From Desulfobacteraceae bacterium (GTDB lineage Bacteria > Desulfobacterota > Desulfobacteria > Desulfobacterales > Desulfosalsimonadaceae), in contig DAIEHU010000112.1 in assembly GCA_027353395.1 (NCBI GenBank), positions 1 to 7,840 on the forward strand: 7,840 nt of DNA. The letters are read 5' to 3'. A program made the position numbers and the translations under genes. Within the stretch, counting starts at the first letter, position 1; each line of letters begins with the position of its first letter. This document shows positions 1 to 6,064 of this stretch, one piece after another. The notes under the pieces are model-generated. The model had not been told where the DNA came from. It saw only the letters and a program-made list of their open reading frames with translations, and made no database searches.

Positions 1-1
1 T

Positions 2-703
2 ATCAACGTCAATACAGTGGCCCCCCTTGCCGCCTCACGGCTGACCGAAGACATTTTGCCCCCGGAATTGTTTGAAAAAATGAAACCGGAATTCGTATGT
101 CCTCTGGTGGTGTATCTTTGCTCAAGCAAATGCGTGGTCACCGGCAATATCTACAACGCGGGCATGGGATTCTTTAACCGCGCGGCAGTGGCCACGGGAC
201 CGGGAATCACTATCGGCAATGCGGAAAAGCCACCGGTCATTGAGGACATTATTGAAAAGCACGACACCATCGCGTCCCTCAAAAACGGCAAATTCTATTT
301 TGAACTCAACGAACAGGTGGGGGATGTCATCAATGCTTTCAGCGCACCGCCTGCCTCAACCGCCCCCGACGCACCGAAAAAAGTCATGTCGGTGTCTGAC
401 ATCTTTAACGCCATGCCTGGGGTGTTTAACGCCGCAGCGGCAGCCGGCGTGGACGTGGTGTTTCAATACCATATTTCGGGACCAACCGGCGGAGACTGGA
501 ACTGCATCATAAAAGACAACGCCTGTGCGGTCAATCCGGGAATCCATGCGAAAGCCACCTGCACCCTGAAAATGGCGGACACGGATTTTGTCGACATGAT
601 CAGCGGCGCCCTATCGGCCATGAAGGCCTATACATCCGGCAAACTCAAAATTGAGGGGGATATCATGAAATCCCAGCTCATTGAAAAACTGTTCCGCCTA
701 TAG
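2..703 (+). CDS. 3' part of an SDR-SCP2 fusion (3-hydroxyacyl-CoA dehydrogenase-like)
   Basis: The reading frame is open from base 2 to the TAG at 701-703, so the 5' end lies outside the window. The GTG at 17 is only the valine of the conserved NTVAP segment, not a start. The visible part begins at the end of the SDR Rossmann domain (INVNTVAP, then SRLTEDILPPELFEKMKPEF, as in the dehydrogenase of MFE-2 enzymes), runs through a Pro/Ala-rich linker (about 335-385) and ends in an SCP2 domain (about 386-700; VVFQYHISGPTGGDW, DFVDMISG, SGKLKIEGD, KSQLIEKLF). SDRs of this type oxidise 3-hydroxyacyl-CoA with NAD(P)+; SCP2 binds lipids or acyl-CoA. The catalytic Ser-Tyr-Lys is upstream and cannot be checked. 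It closely resembles residues 678-920 of the next gene, starting 50 bp downstream, and probably shares its operon. By analogy with BbsC/BbsD, two related SDRs could form a heteromer; that is inference. Confidence 0.88.
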   Translation: MNVNTVAPLAASRLTEDILPPELFEKMKPEFVCPLVVYLCSSKCVVTGNIYNAGMGFFNRAAVATGPGITIGNAEKPPVIEDIIEKHDTIASLKNGKFYFELNEQVGDVINAFSAPPASTAPDAPKKVMSVSDIFNAMPGVFNAAAAAGVDVVFQYHISGPTGGDWNCIIKDNACAVNPGIHAKATCTLKMADTDFVDMISGALSAMKAYTSGKLKIEGDIMKSQLIEKLFRL

Positions 704-753
704 CCAGATGAAAATATGAACCCGTTGTTTAATTCACATAGAGGAGACAGAAA

Positions 754-3516
754 ATGATTGGAATCACATCATACGGCGCGTATATCCCCCGCCTCAGATT
801 AGACCGCATGGCCATATTTCAGAGCATGGGATGGTTCGCGCCCGCCATCATCATGGTGGCCCAGGGCGAACGGTCCATGTGCAACTGGGATGAGGACGCC
901 ATCACCATGGCCGTGGCCGCCTCCCGCGATTGTCTGAAGGGAAAAAACAAGCAGAATCTTGACGGCCTGTATCTGGCCTCCACCACCCTGCCCTTTGCCG
1001 ACCGACAAAACGCGGGCATCGTATCCACAGCTCTTAACCTGCGCTCTGATATCCTCACCTCGGATTTCACCTCCGCCCAGAAAGCCTCGACCAACGCTCT
1101 GCTGGCGGCCCTTGAATCCGTCAAGGGCGGCGACCGGCACAATATACTGGTGACCGCAGCCGACAAGCGCGAAACCAAACCCGCCTATTTTTATGAAATG
1201 TGGTTCGGCGACGGGGCAGCCTCCCTCATGATCGGGGACACGGACGTGATCGCCGAATACAAAGGCTCCCATGCGGTATCCTATGATTTTGTGGACCACT
1301 ATCGGGGTGCGTACAAAAAATACGACTACAACTGGGAGGAGCGATGGGTGCGCGATGAGGGGTATTCCAAAATCATCCCCGAAGCCGTCTCCGGGTTACT
1401 GAATAAACTCAACATCACCATCAAGGACGTGAACAAACTCATCTATCCCTGCTTCTTTAAGGCGGAACACAGCAATATCGCCAAAAAACTCGGGGCCTCC
1501 AAGGATCAGGTGATGGACAACCTGCATGAGGTTTGCGGGGAAACCGGAACAGCCCATCCTCTGCTCATGCTTTCGGCGGCTCTGGATACCGCCAAACCCG
1601 GCGATAAAATTATAGTGGCCGGATTCGGACAGGGGTGCAATGCATTCTTATTTGAAATCACGGAAGCCATCACCCGGATGACGGACCGAAACCGGTTTAA
1701 ACGCACCCTGGACAACAAGGAAACAACGGATAATGACCTGAAATTCCTGAAATTCCGTGGACTGATCCACCCGGAAATGGGTATCCGGGCCGAAGCGCCC
1801 ACCCAGACGGCGGTCACGGTCCTCTGGCGGCGGCGGAAAATGCTGACAGGTCTTGTGGGCGGAAAATGCAGAAAATGCGGCACGGCCCAGTTCCCCAAAA
1901 CCGAGGTGTGCGTCAATCCCGAATGCGTGGCCCACCGGTCCCAGGATGATTATGAATTTGCGGACATTCCGGCCAAAATCAAAACATTCACCGGCGATCT
2001 GCTGGCGGTCTCCGTGGATCCGCCCCATAAATACGGCATGGTCCAGTTTGAAGGCGGGGGGCGTTTCATGGCGGATTTCACGGACTGCAAAATGGAAGAC
2101 ATCAAAGTCGGGCTTCCGGTCCAGATGGTGTTCCGCAAACGGAACAATGATGATGAAGAACGGGGATTTGTTAATTATTTCTGGAAAGCTGCGCCAGTTC
2201 CGGGAGCGCTTGCCGAAATGAATAAGATCAACTTTCACGGCCGCGTTGCCATCATCACCGGCGCGGGGGGCGGACTGGGAAGAGTTTACGCCCTCGAATT
2301 GGCCCGGCGGGGCGCAAGCATCGTGGTCAATGACCTGGGCGGGGCCAGGGACGGTTCCGGCGCAGGCTCCGCCACACCCGCGCAAAAGGTGGTGGAAGAA
2401 ATCGAAAAACTCGGCGGCAGGGCGGTCGCCAATTACGACAATGTCGCCACCCCGGAAGGCGGTGAAAATATCGTGAAAGCCGCCATGCAGGCCTTCGGCC
2501 GGGTGGATATCGTCATCAATAACGCGGGCATCCTGCGGGATAAAACGTTCCTGAAAATGGACCCGGAAAACTGGAACGCGGTCATGAACGTGCATTTAAA
2601 CGGGGCCTATAACGTCACCAAACCCGCATTCGCCGTCATGCGCGAAAACGGGTTTGGCCGCATTGTCATGACCACTTCGGCCGCCGGCCTTTACGGCAAT
2701 TTTGGCCAGACCAATTACTCGTCCGCGAAAATGGCCCTGGTCGGCCTTATGAACACCCTGAAAATCGAGGGCCAGAAATACAATATACGGGTCAATACGG
2801 TCGCGCCTCTGGCCGGTTCCCGCCTCACCGAGGACATCATGCCCCCGGAAATTTTTGAAAAAATGAAGCCTGAATATGTCGCTCCCATGGTCCTGTATCT
2901 TTGCTCTGATGAATGCGCGGATTCAGGCCGAATTTTCAATGCGGGCATGGGCTATTTCAACCGGGCAGCCATTCTGACCGGCCCCGGTGTTCAGCTCGGG
3001 GATGCCGAACACCCGCCCACACCGGAACAGATCAGTGAGAACATGGACAAAATCAACGATATGACAGACGCCAAAGAATTTCCGGATCTGAATGCGGCCA
3101 TGTTTGACCTCATGACGCCGAAAGCCAAAGATTCCAAACCAGCGGGCGGCGCGACGGCATCAGGTTCTGCATCCGCCACTCCATCCGGAGGGATCACCGT
3201 AAAGGCGATCTTCGACAATATGGCCGCGGCCTTCCAGCCCGGCGCGGCCCAGGGCGTAAATGTGGTATTCCAGTACAATATTTCCGGATCCACCGGGGGC
3301 AACTGGTCCATCACCGTCAAGGACGGGGCATGCGCCGTCTCTCCCGGCAAGACGGACAAGTCCACCTGCACCTTAAATATCAAGGACACGGACTTTATAG
3401 ATATGATTTCCGGAAAACTCGATCCCATGAAAGCCTTCACATCCGGCAAATTGACCATCGACGGCGACGTCATGAAATCCCAGTTGATCGGAAAACTCTT
3501 TAAAATGACCCGTTAA
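754..3516 (+). CDS. Four-domain protein: HMG-CoA synthase-like, DUF35, MFE-2-type SDR, SCP2
   Basis: A 920-residue protein with a good ribosome binding site (AGAGGAGA at 740-747); its start MIGITSYGAYIPR matches archaeal HMG-CoA synthases. Residues 1-305 are HMG-CoA-synthase/KAS III-like (C-terminal GFGQGCNAFLFEI), but the usual Glu, Cys and His positions read Thr77, Gln109 and Pro232 by my by-eye alignment, so classical condensation is doubtful. Residues 355-480 are DUF35: zinc ribbon C372-x2-C375 and C386-x4-C391, then an OB fold; in archaea DUF35 bridges thiolase and HMG-CoA synthase, and in BbsAB it partners a thiolase. Residues 491-755 are an MFE-2-type SDR with TGAGGGLG (502-509), NNAG (589-592), S642, Y655 and K659, so apparently active on 3-hydroxyacyl-CoA. 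A Gly/Ala/Ser-rich linker (about 790-813) leads to SCP2 (814-920). Human MFE-2 has a hydratase between SDR and SCP2; none is present here. The thiolase gene follows after 44 bp. Domain calls are firm; the overall reaction and substrate are unknown. Confidence 0.93.
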   Translation: MIGITSYGAYIPRLRLDRMAIFQSMGWFAPAIIMVAQGERSMCNWDEDAITMAVAASRDCLKGKNKQNLDGLYLASTTLPFADRQNAGIVSTALNLRSDILTSDFTSAQKASTNALLAALESVKGGDRHNILVTAADKRETKPAYFYEMWFGDGAASLMIGDTDVIAEYKGSHAVSYDFVDHYRGAYKKYDYNWEERWVRDEGYSKIIPEAVSGLLNKLNITIKDVNKLIYPCFFKAEHSNIAKKLGASKDQVMDNLHEVCGETGTAHPLLMLSAALDTAKPGDKIIVAGFGQGCNAFLFEITEAITRMTDRNRFKRTLDNKETTDNDLKFLKFRGLIHPEMGIRAEAPTQTAVTVLWRRRKMLTGLVGGKCRKCGTAQFPKTEVCVNPECVAHRSQDDYEFADIPAKIKTFTGDLLAVSVDPPHKYGMVQFEGGGRFMADFTDCKMEDIKVGLPVQMVFRKRNNDDEERGFVNYFWKAAPVPGALAEMNKINFHGRVAIITGAGGGLGRVYALELARRGASIVVNDLGGARDGSGAGSATPAQKVVEEIEKLGGRAVANYDNVATPEGGENIVKAAMQAFGRVDIVINNAGILRDKTFLKMDPENWNAVMNVHLNGAYNVTKPAFAVMRENGFGRIVMTTSAAGLYGNFGQTNYSSAKMALVGLMNTLKIEGQKYNIRVNTVAPLAGSRLTEDIMPPEIFEKMKPEYVAPMVLYLCSDECADSGRIFNAGMGYFNRAAILTGPGVQLGDAEHPPTPEQISENMDKINDMTDAKEFPDLNAAMFDLMTPKAKDSKPAGGATASGSASATPSGGITVKAIFDNMAAAFQPGAAQGVNVVFQYNISGSTGGNWSITVKDGACAVSPGKTDKSTCTLNIKDTDFIDMISGKLDPMKAFTSGKLTIDGDVMKSQLIGKLFKMTR
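2202..2220 (+). other. Possible internal translation start at the domain junction
   Basis: The ATG at 2218-2220 is codon 489 of the 920-residue protein. The preceding residues (GFVNYFWKAAP) look like a natural end of an HMG-CoA-synthase-like/DUF35 protein, and the following ones (MNKINFHGRVAIITGAG) look exactly like the natural N-terminus of a separate SDR. A GGGAG lies at 2202-2206, 11 bases before the ATG, a weak but possible ribosome binding site. No stop codon separates the halves. The junction therefore looks like two once-separate genes joined by loss of a stop, and a free 432-residue SDR-SCP2 product could also be made from here. That internal initiation is used is inference. Confidence 0.3.
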
Positions 3517-3560
3517 CCCATCTGGCAAATAAACGCCGTATTGATAGAGGAGAAATTATC

Positions 3561-4766
3561 ATGGCTACAGGAATAAAAGACAAAGTCGCAATCATCGGCA
3601 TGGGCTGCACCAAATTCGGGGAACGCTGGGACGTGGGCGCGGAAGAACTCATGCTGGAAGCATATGAAGAGTGCCTGAAAGACGCGGGCATTGAACAGAA
3701 AGACATCGAAGCCGCATGGTTGGGCACCTGCATGGATGAGGTCAATGTTGGGAAAACCGCCATGCCGCTCGCCACCACCCTTAGGCTGCCCATGATTCCG
3801 GTGACTAGGGTTGAAAATTACTGCGCCACCGGAACCGAGGCCTTCCGGGGCGCGTGTTATGCGGTGGCTTCCGGGGCCTATGACATCTGCCTGGCCCTGG
3901 GCGTGGAAAAATTGAAAGACACGGGCTATGGGGGACTCCCCGGCGGCGGCTCCAACACCGGCACCCTGCTCTGGCAGTGGTGGCCGAACCTGACCGCACC
4001 CGGCTCCTTTGCCCAGCTTGCATCCGCCTATTGCGCCAAATACAAAGTCAAGGACCAGGATTTGAAGCGGGCCATCGCCCACATATCGGCTAAAAGTCAT
4101 GCCAACGGTGTTTTGAACCCCAAAGCCCATTTGCAGAAAAAGGTAACCGAAGAACAGATCATGGCATCCCCCATCATCGCCCACCCGCTTGGCTTATTTG
4201 ACTGCTGCGGGGTCAGCGACGGGTCGGCCTGCGCCATCGTCACCACGCCGGAAATCGCCCAAAAAATGGGTAAAAAGGATTTTGTCTCCGTCAAAGCCCT
4301 TCAACTGGCCTTAAGCAGCGGGCGGGAAACCGCGTTTAACGACTGGGATGGGGACCATTTCATGACCACCACCCATTGCAGCACCAAAGCCTATAAGGAA
4401 GCCGGCGTCACCGATCCCAGGAAGGAAATCAGCATGATGGAAGTTCATGACTGCTTTTCCATCACGGAATTCGTCACCTATGAGGACTTGCACATTTCCG
4501 AACGGGGCAAGGCCATACGAGACATCATGGACGGGTTCTATGATCTGGACGGCGGCTTGCCCTGCCAGGTGGATGGCGGCCTGAAATGTTTTGGCCATCC
4601 CATCGGTGCATCCGGCCTGCGGATGCTCTATGAAATGTATCTGCAACTGCATGGGCGGGCGGAGAAAAGGCAGCTCAAAAATCCGAAACTGGGGCTCACC
4701 CACAATCTGGGGGGATTCCCGTTTCAGAATATTTGCAGCATATCCATTATCGGGAAATACGAATAA
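3561..4766 (+). CDS. SCP-x-type thiolase (acyl-CoA acetyltransferase family)
   Basis: A 401-residue protein, the normal length for the family, with a strong ribosome binding site (AGAGGAGAA at 3546-3554). The family cleaves 3-ketoacyl-CoA with CoA. Visible motifs: the nucleophile Cys88 in VENYCATGTEA, His296 in EVHDCF, His346 in CFGHPIGASG, and HNLGG (His381) where classical thiolases carry the second Cys of the CxG motif, which is typical of the SCP-x/archaeal branch. Thiolases of this branch commonly work with a DUF35 protein (archaeal acetoacetyl-CoA thiolase/HMG-CoA synthase complex, benzoylsuccinyl-CoA thiolase BbsAB, steroid aldolase Ltp2 with ChsH2). Here the DUF35 domain is in the product of the gene 44 bp upstream, so the two proteins probably form one complex that takes the SDR product directly. 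The gene ends in TAA and is followed by a terminator 18 bp later. Thiolase versus retro-aldolase chemistry cannot be settled from sequence alone; intact Cys88 favours thiolysis. Confidence 0.93.
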   Translation: MATGIKDKVAIIGMGCTKFGERWDVGAEELMLEAYEECLKDAGIEQKDIEAAWLGTCMDEVNVGKTAMPLATTLRLPMIPVTRVENYCATGTEAFRGACYAVASGAYDICLALGVEKLKDTGYGGLPGGGSNTGTLLWQWWPNLTAPGSFAQLASAYCAKYKVKDQDLKRAIAHISAKSHANGVLNPKAHLQKKVTEEQIMASPIIAHPLGLFDCCGVSDGSACAIVTTPEIAQKMGKKDFVSVKALQLALSSGRETAFNDWDGDHFMTTTHCSTKAYKEAGVTDPRKEISMMEVHDCFSITEFVTYEDLHISERGKAIRDIMDGFYDLDGGLPCQVDGGLKCFGHPIGASGLRMLYEMYLQLHGRAEKRQLKNPKLGLTHNLGGFPFQNICSISIIGKYE

Positions 4767-4784
4767 CCGGATCATTTTGGAAAC

Positions 4785-4825
4785 AAAAAGAGCGCCGTCA
4801 GCAATTAACTGACGGCGCTCTTTTT
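4785..4825. terminator. Bidirectional rho-independent terminator
   Basis: A perfect 16-bp inverted repeat: AAAAAGAGCGCCGTCA (4785-4800) and TGACGGCGCTCTTTTT (4810-4825), with a 9-base spacer whose outer G-C can add one more pair. The GC-rich core is flanked by A5 on one side and T5 on the other, so it works on both strands. It sits 18 bp after the thiolase stop (+) and 23 bp after the stop of the convergent beta-barrel gene (-), ending both units. Confidence 0.93.
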
Positions 4826-4848
4826 AGGACTTTCTTTGCAATGGACGG

Positions 4849-5769
4849 TTAAAACCGCAACGCCACGCCGCCTTCCACCACATGCCGGTTATATTCATAC
4901 CGGTCCACATTGGAAAGGGAATGAATAAAAGCATAATTCGTATAAAGGCCCACGTGGGAGGTGAGCTGGAACACCACATCCAGGCCCGCCGTCAAGGCTC
5001 TGTCCGTGCGTTTGTCATTGGACAGGGAGGCTTGATATGTCGCCACGCGTTCGTCATATTCCGTGTGCTGATAATCCAGGGACAGGCGAACCTGGCTTTT
5101 GTTCTCAAAAAAATACAGATACGCGCATCCGCCGCCAAATGTTTTCCCGTCTTCATCCAGGTCTTTGATATCATCCCGGTCGTTAATCCGGGCGGCGACG
5201 CCATTCACCGCCACCGCCTGGGTGGTATCTGGAATCATATAGGTGATGGTGGGCGACACAATATACCGGTCGTAATCATTCTTGTCATCTTCCAGAACAA
5301 AATTATAAATGAGGGGCAGACTCCAGACAAAGGGACCATCCTTGTATTGCGGTTCCAGGGATAGACTCTGATCAATCACATCATACTGGTCAAGGTTCTT
5401 TCGCCCCTTATCCTTATAGAAATCCGCATATCCGCTGTAATCCAGCCGCAAACCGATATCGCCCTCCAGGGGTGCCTGCCACCCGGCATCCAGGGTCGCA
5501 GCGATGGCCGTATCGGATTCCTCCTGTGTGGATAAAAGGTCTTCAGAAGATGTCGCCCCTACCCGGGAATCATACAGCCCGCCCAACCGGAAATCCGCAT
5601 TAAACGGCGAACTATTGGCCTGCTGCTGTGCCACCCGGTTTTCAATCCCGCCTTTCCCCGCCGGGGAAGCGCTCCGTGCTGGAGCGGAACACCCTCAGGC
5701 AAAGGCGTTGACGGAAACAGAAAAAACCAAAAACGCCGCGATAATGCCAATAACATATTGCAATTTCAT
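4849..5769 (-). CDS. Outer-membrane beta-barrel protein, interrupted by an in-frame TGA after the signal peptide
   Basis: On the minus strand an ATG at 5769 (ribosome binding site AAAAGGAG just before it) opens MKLQYVIGIIAAFLVFSVSV then NAFA, a classic Sec signal peptide with an AFA cleavage site. Codon 25 (5697-5695) is TGA. The same frame then stays open for 281 codons to the TAA at 4849. The uninterrupted piece from GTG 5634 has no ribosome binding site or signal peptide, so I take 5769 as the original start. The body shows alternating polar/hydrophobic strands separated by Asp-rich turns and ends EGGVALRF, with the C-terminal Phe that is typical of BAM-inserted outer-membrane barrels; one loop holds DLDEDG, resembling a calcium-binding loop. 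At about 260 residues after the interruption it would make a small barrel (roughly 12-14 strands by eye). Specific substrate unknown. Either a pseudogene or a recoded gene; the barrel itself shows no further damage. It converges with the thiolase operon and is divergent from the alcohol dehydrogenase gene. Confidence 0.75.
5649..5707. repeat. 59-bp structured segment with two adjacent hairpins, containing the TGA
   Basis: Two abutting inverted repeats: TTCCCC/GGGGAA around a 3-base loop (5654-5659, 5663-5668) and CGCTCC/GGAGCG around a 5-base loop (5670-5675, 5681-5686). They are enclosed by an outer 7-bp inverted repeat CGCCTTT (5649-5655) and AAAGGCG (5701-5707). The segment lies inside the barrel gene just after the signal-peptide codons and supplies the in-frame TGA (plus-strand 5695-5697). 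It looks like a small palindromic insertion of the REP or mini-element kind, but only one copy is in the window and no target duplication is evident. Confidence 0.45.
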
Positions 5770-5799
5770 GATAAACTCCTTTTAAAAATTCAAAAAAAC

Positions 5800-5832
5800 G
5801 AATTGATATCCAAAATTAATACAGATCAATTC
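5800..5832. promoter_or_regulatory. Inverted repeat, possible operator upstream of the barrel gene
   Basis: GAATTGAT (5800-5807) and ATCAATTC (5825-5832) are perfect inverted 8-bp arms with a 17-bp AT-rich spacer. The arm centres are 25 bp apart, between two and three helical turns. The repeat begins 31 bp upstream of the minus-strand ATG at 5769 and its right arm touches the candidate -10 of that gene, where a repressor could act. In such AT-rich DNA a chance repeat is possible. Confidence 0.35.
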
Positions 5833-5860
5833 ATTTAAATCAAAAAATGCATGTTTTCAA
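5832..5860 (-). promoter_or_regulatory. Candidate sigma-70 promoter for the beta-barrel gene
   Basis: Read on the minus strand: TTGAAA (5860-5855) as -35, 17 bp, then TAAATG (5837-5832) as a weak -10. It is correctly placed to give a leader of about 55 bases before the ATG at 5769. A TATAAT hexamer on the same strand at 5868-5863 is an alternative -10 but has no good -35 at the right distance. Weak evidence in AT-rich DNA. Confidence 0.22.
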
Positions 5861-5983
5861 GAATTATATATGGATGGAACAAACAGGGCTTTGGCAGATG
5901 AACCACGTTTGATTTTTTTACGTGAAGAGATTCATTTATTTGTTATTATTATAAAAAATTATTAGTTCGAATGATTTTAGTTC

Positions 5984-6013
5984 TTGACGCTGTCCATAAT
6001 GCTGTGCTAAAAA
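5984..6013 (+). promoter_or_regulatory. Candidate sigma-70 promoter for the alcohol dehydrogenase unit
   Basis: TTGACG (5984-5989) matches the -35 consensus at five of six positions. After 18 bp comes TAAAAA (6008-6013), preceded by TG at 6005-6006, an extended -10 arrangement. Transcription would start about 6020, leaving a leader of roughly 45 bases with AAGGAG at 6053-6058 before the ATG at 6065. The position and order fit well; the -10 itself is imperfect. Confidence 0.42.
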
Positions 6014-6064
6014 AATAGCCCTGCCAAGCATCATAATTTCTAACCCCGAACCAAGGAGCAAGCA

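Noticed and set aside
17..703. GTG at 17 as the real start of the first gene
   Set aside because: It is the valine inside the conserved NTVAP motif near the end of an SDR domain, the frame is open to the window edge, and there is no ribosome binding site; the gene is simply cut by the window.
1648..2595. Long minus-strand open frame (315 codons) opposite the fusion gene
   Set aside because: It lies entirely within the well-supported plus-strand gene and encodes no recognisable motif; His/Gly/Phe-rich composition is typical of an antisense shadow. The same holds for the minus-strand frames at 3513-4184 and 6134-6907.
4849..5634. GTG at 5634 as the true start of the barrel gene
   Set aside because: No Shine-Dalgarno sequence precedes it and the product would lack a signal peptide, whereas an in-frame ATG at 5769 has both; kept only as the uninterrupted part of the frame.
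5695..5769. Lipoprotein signal (lipobox) at the barrel N-terminus, from the Gly-Cys after the TGA
   Set aside because: The -3 residue would be Ala and the -2 position is the TGA codon, so the lipobox is poor; the protein body is a transmembrane barrel with an ordinary AFA signal-peptidase I site.
5904..5924. Inverted CACGT/ACGTG pair in the intergenic region
   Set aside because: Only five bases per arm in AT-rich DNA and not positioned against a convincing promoter; likely chance.
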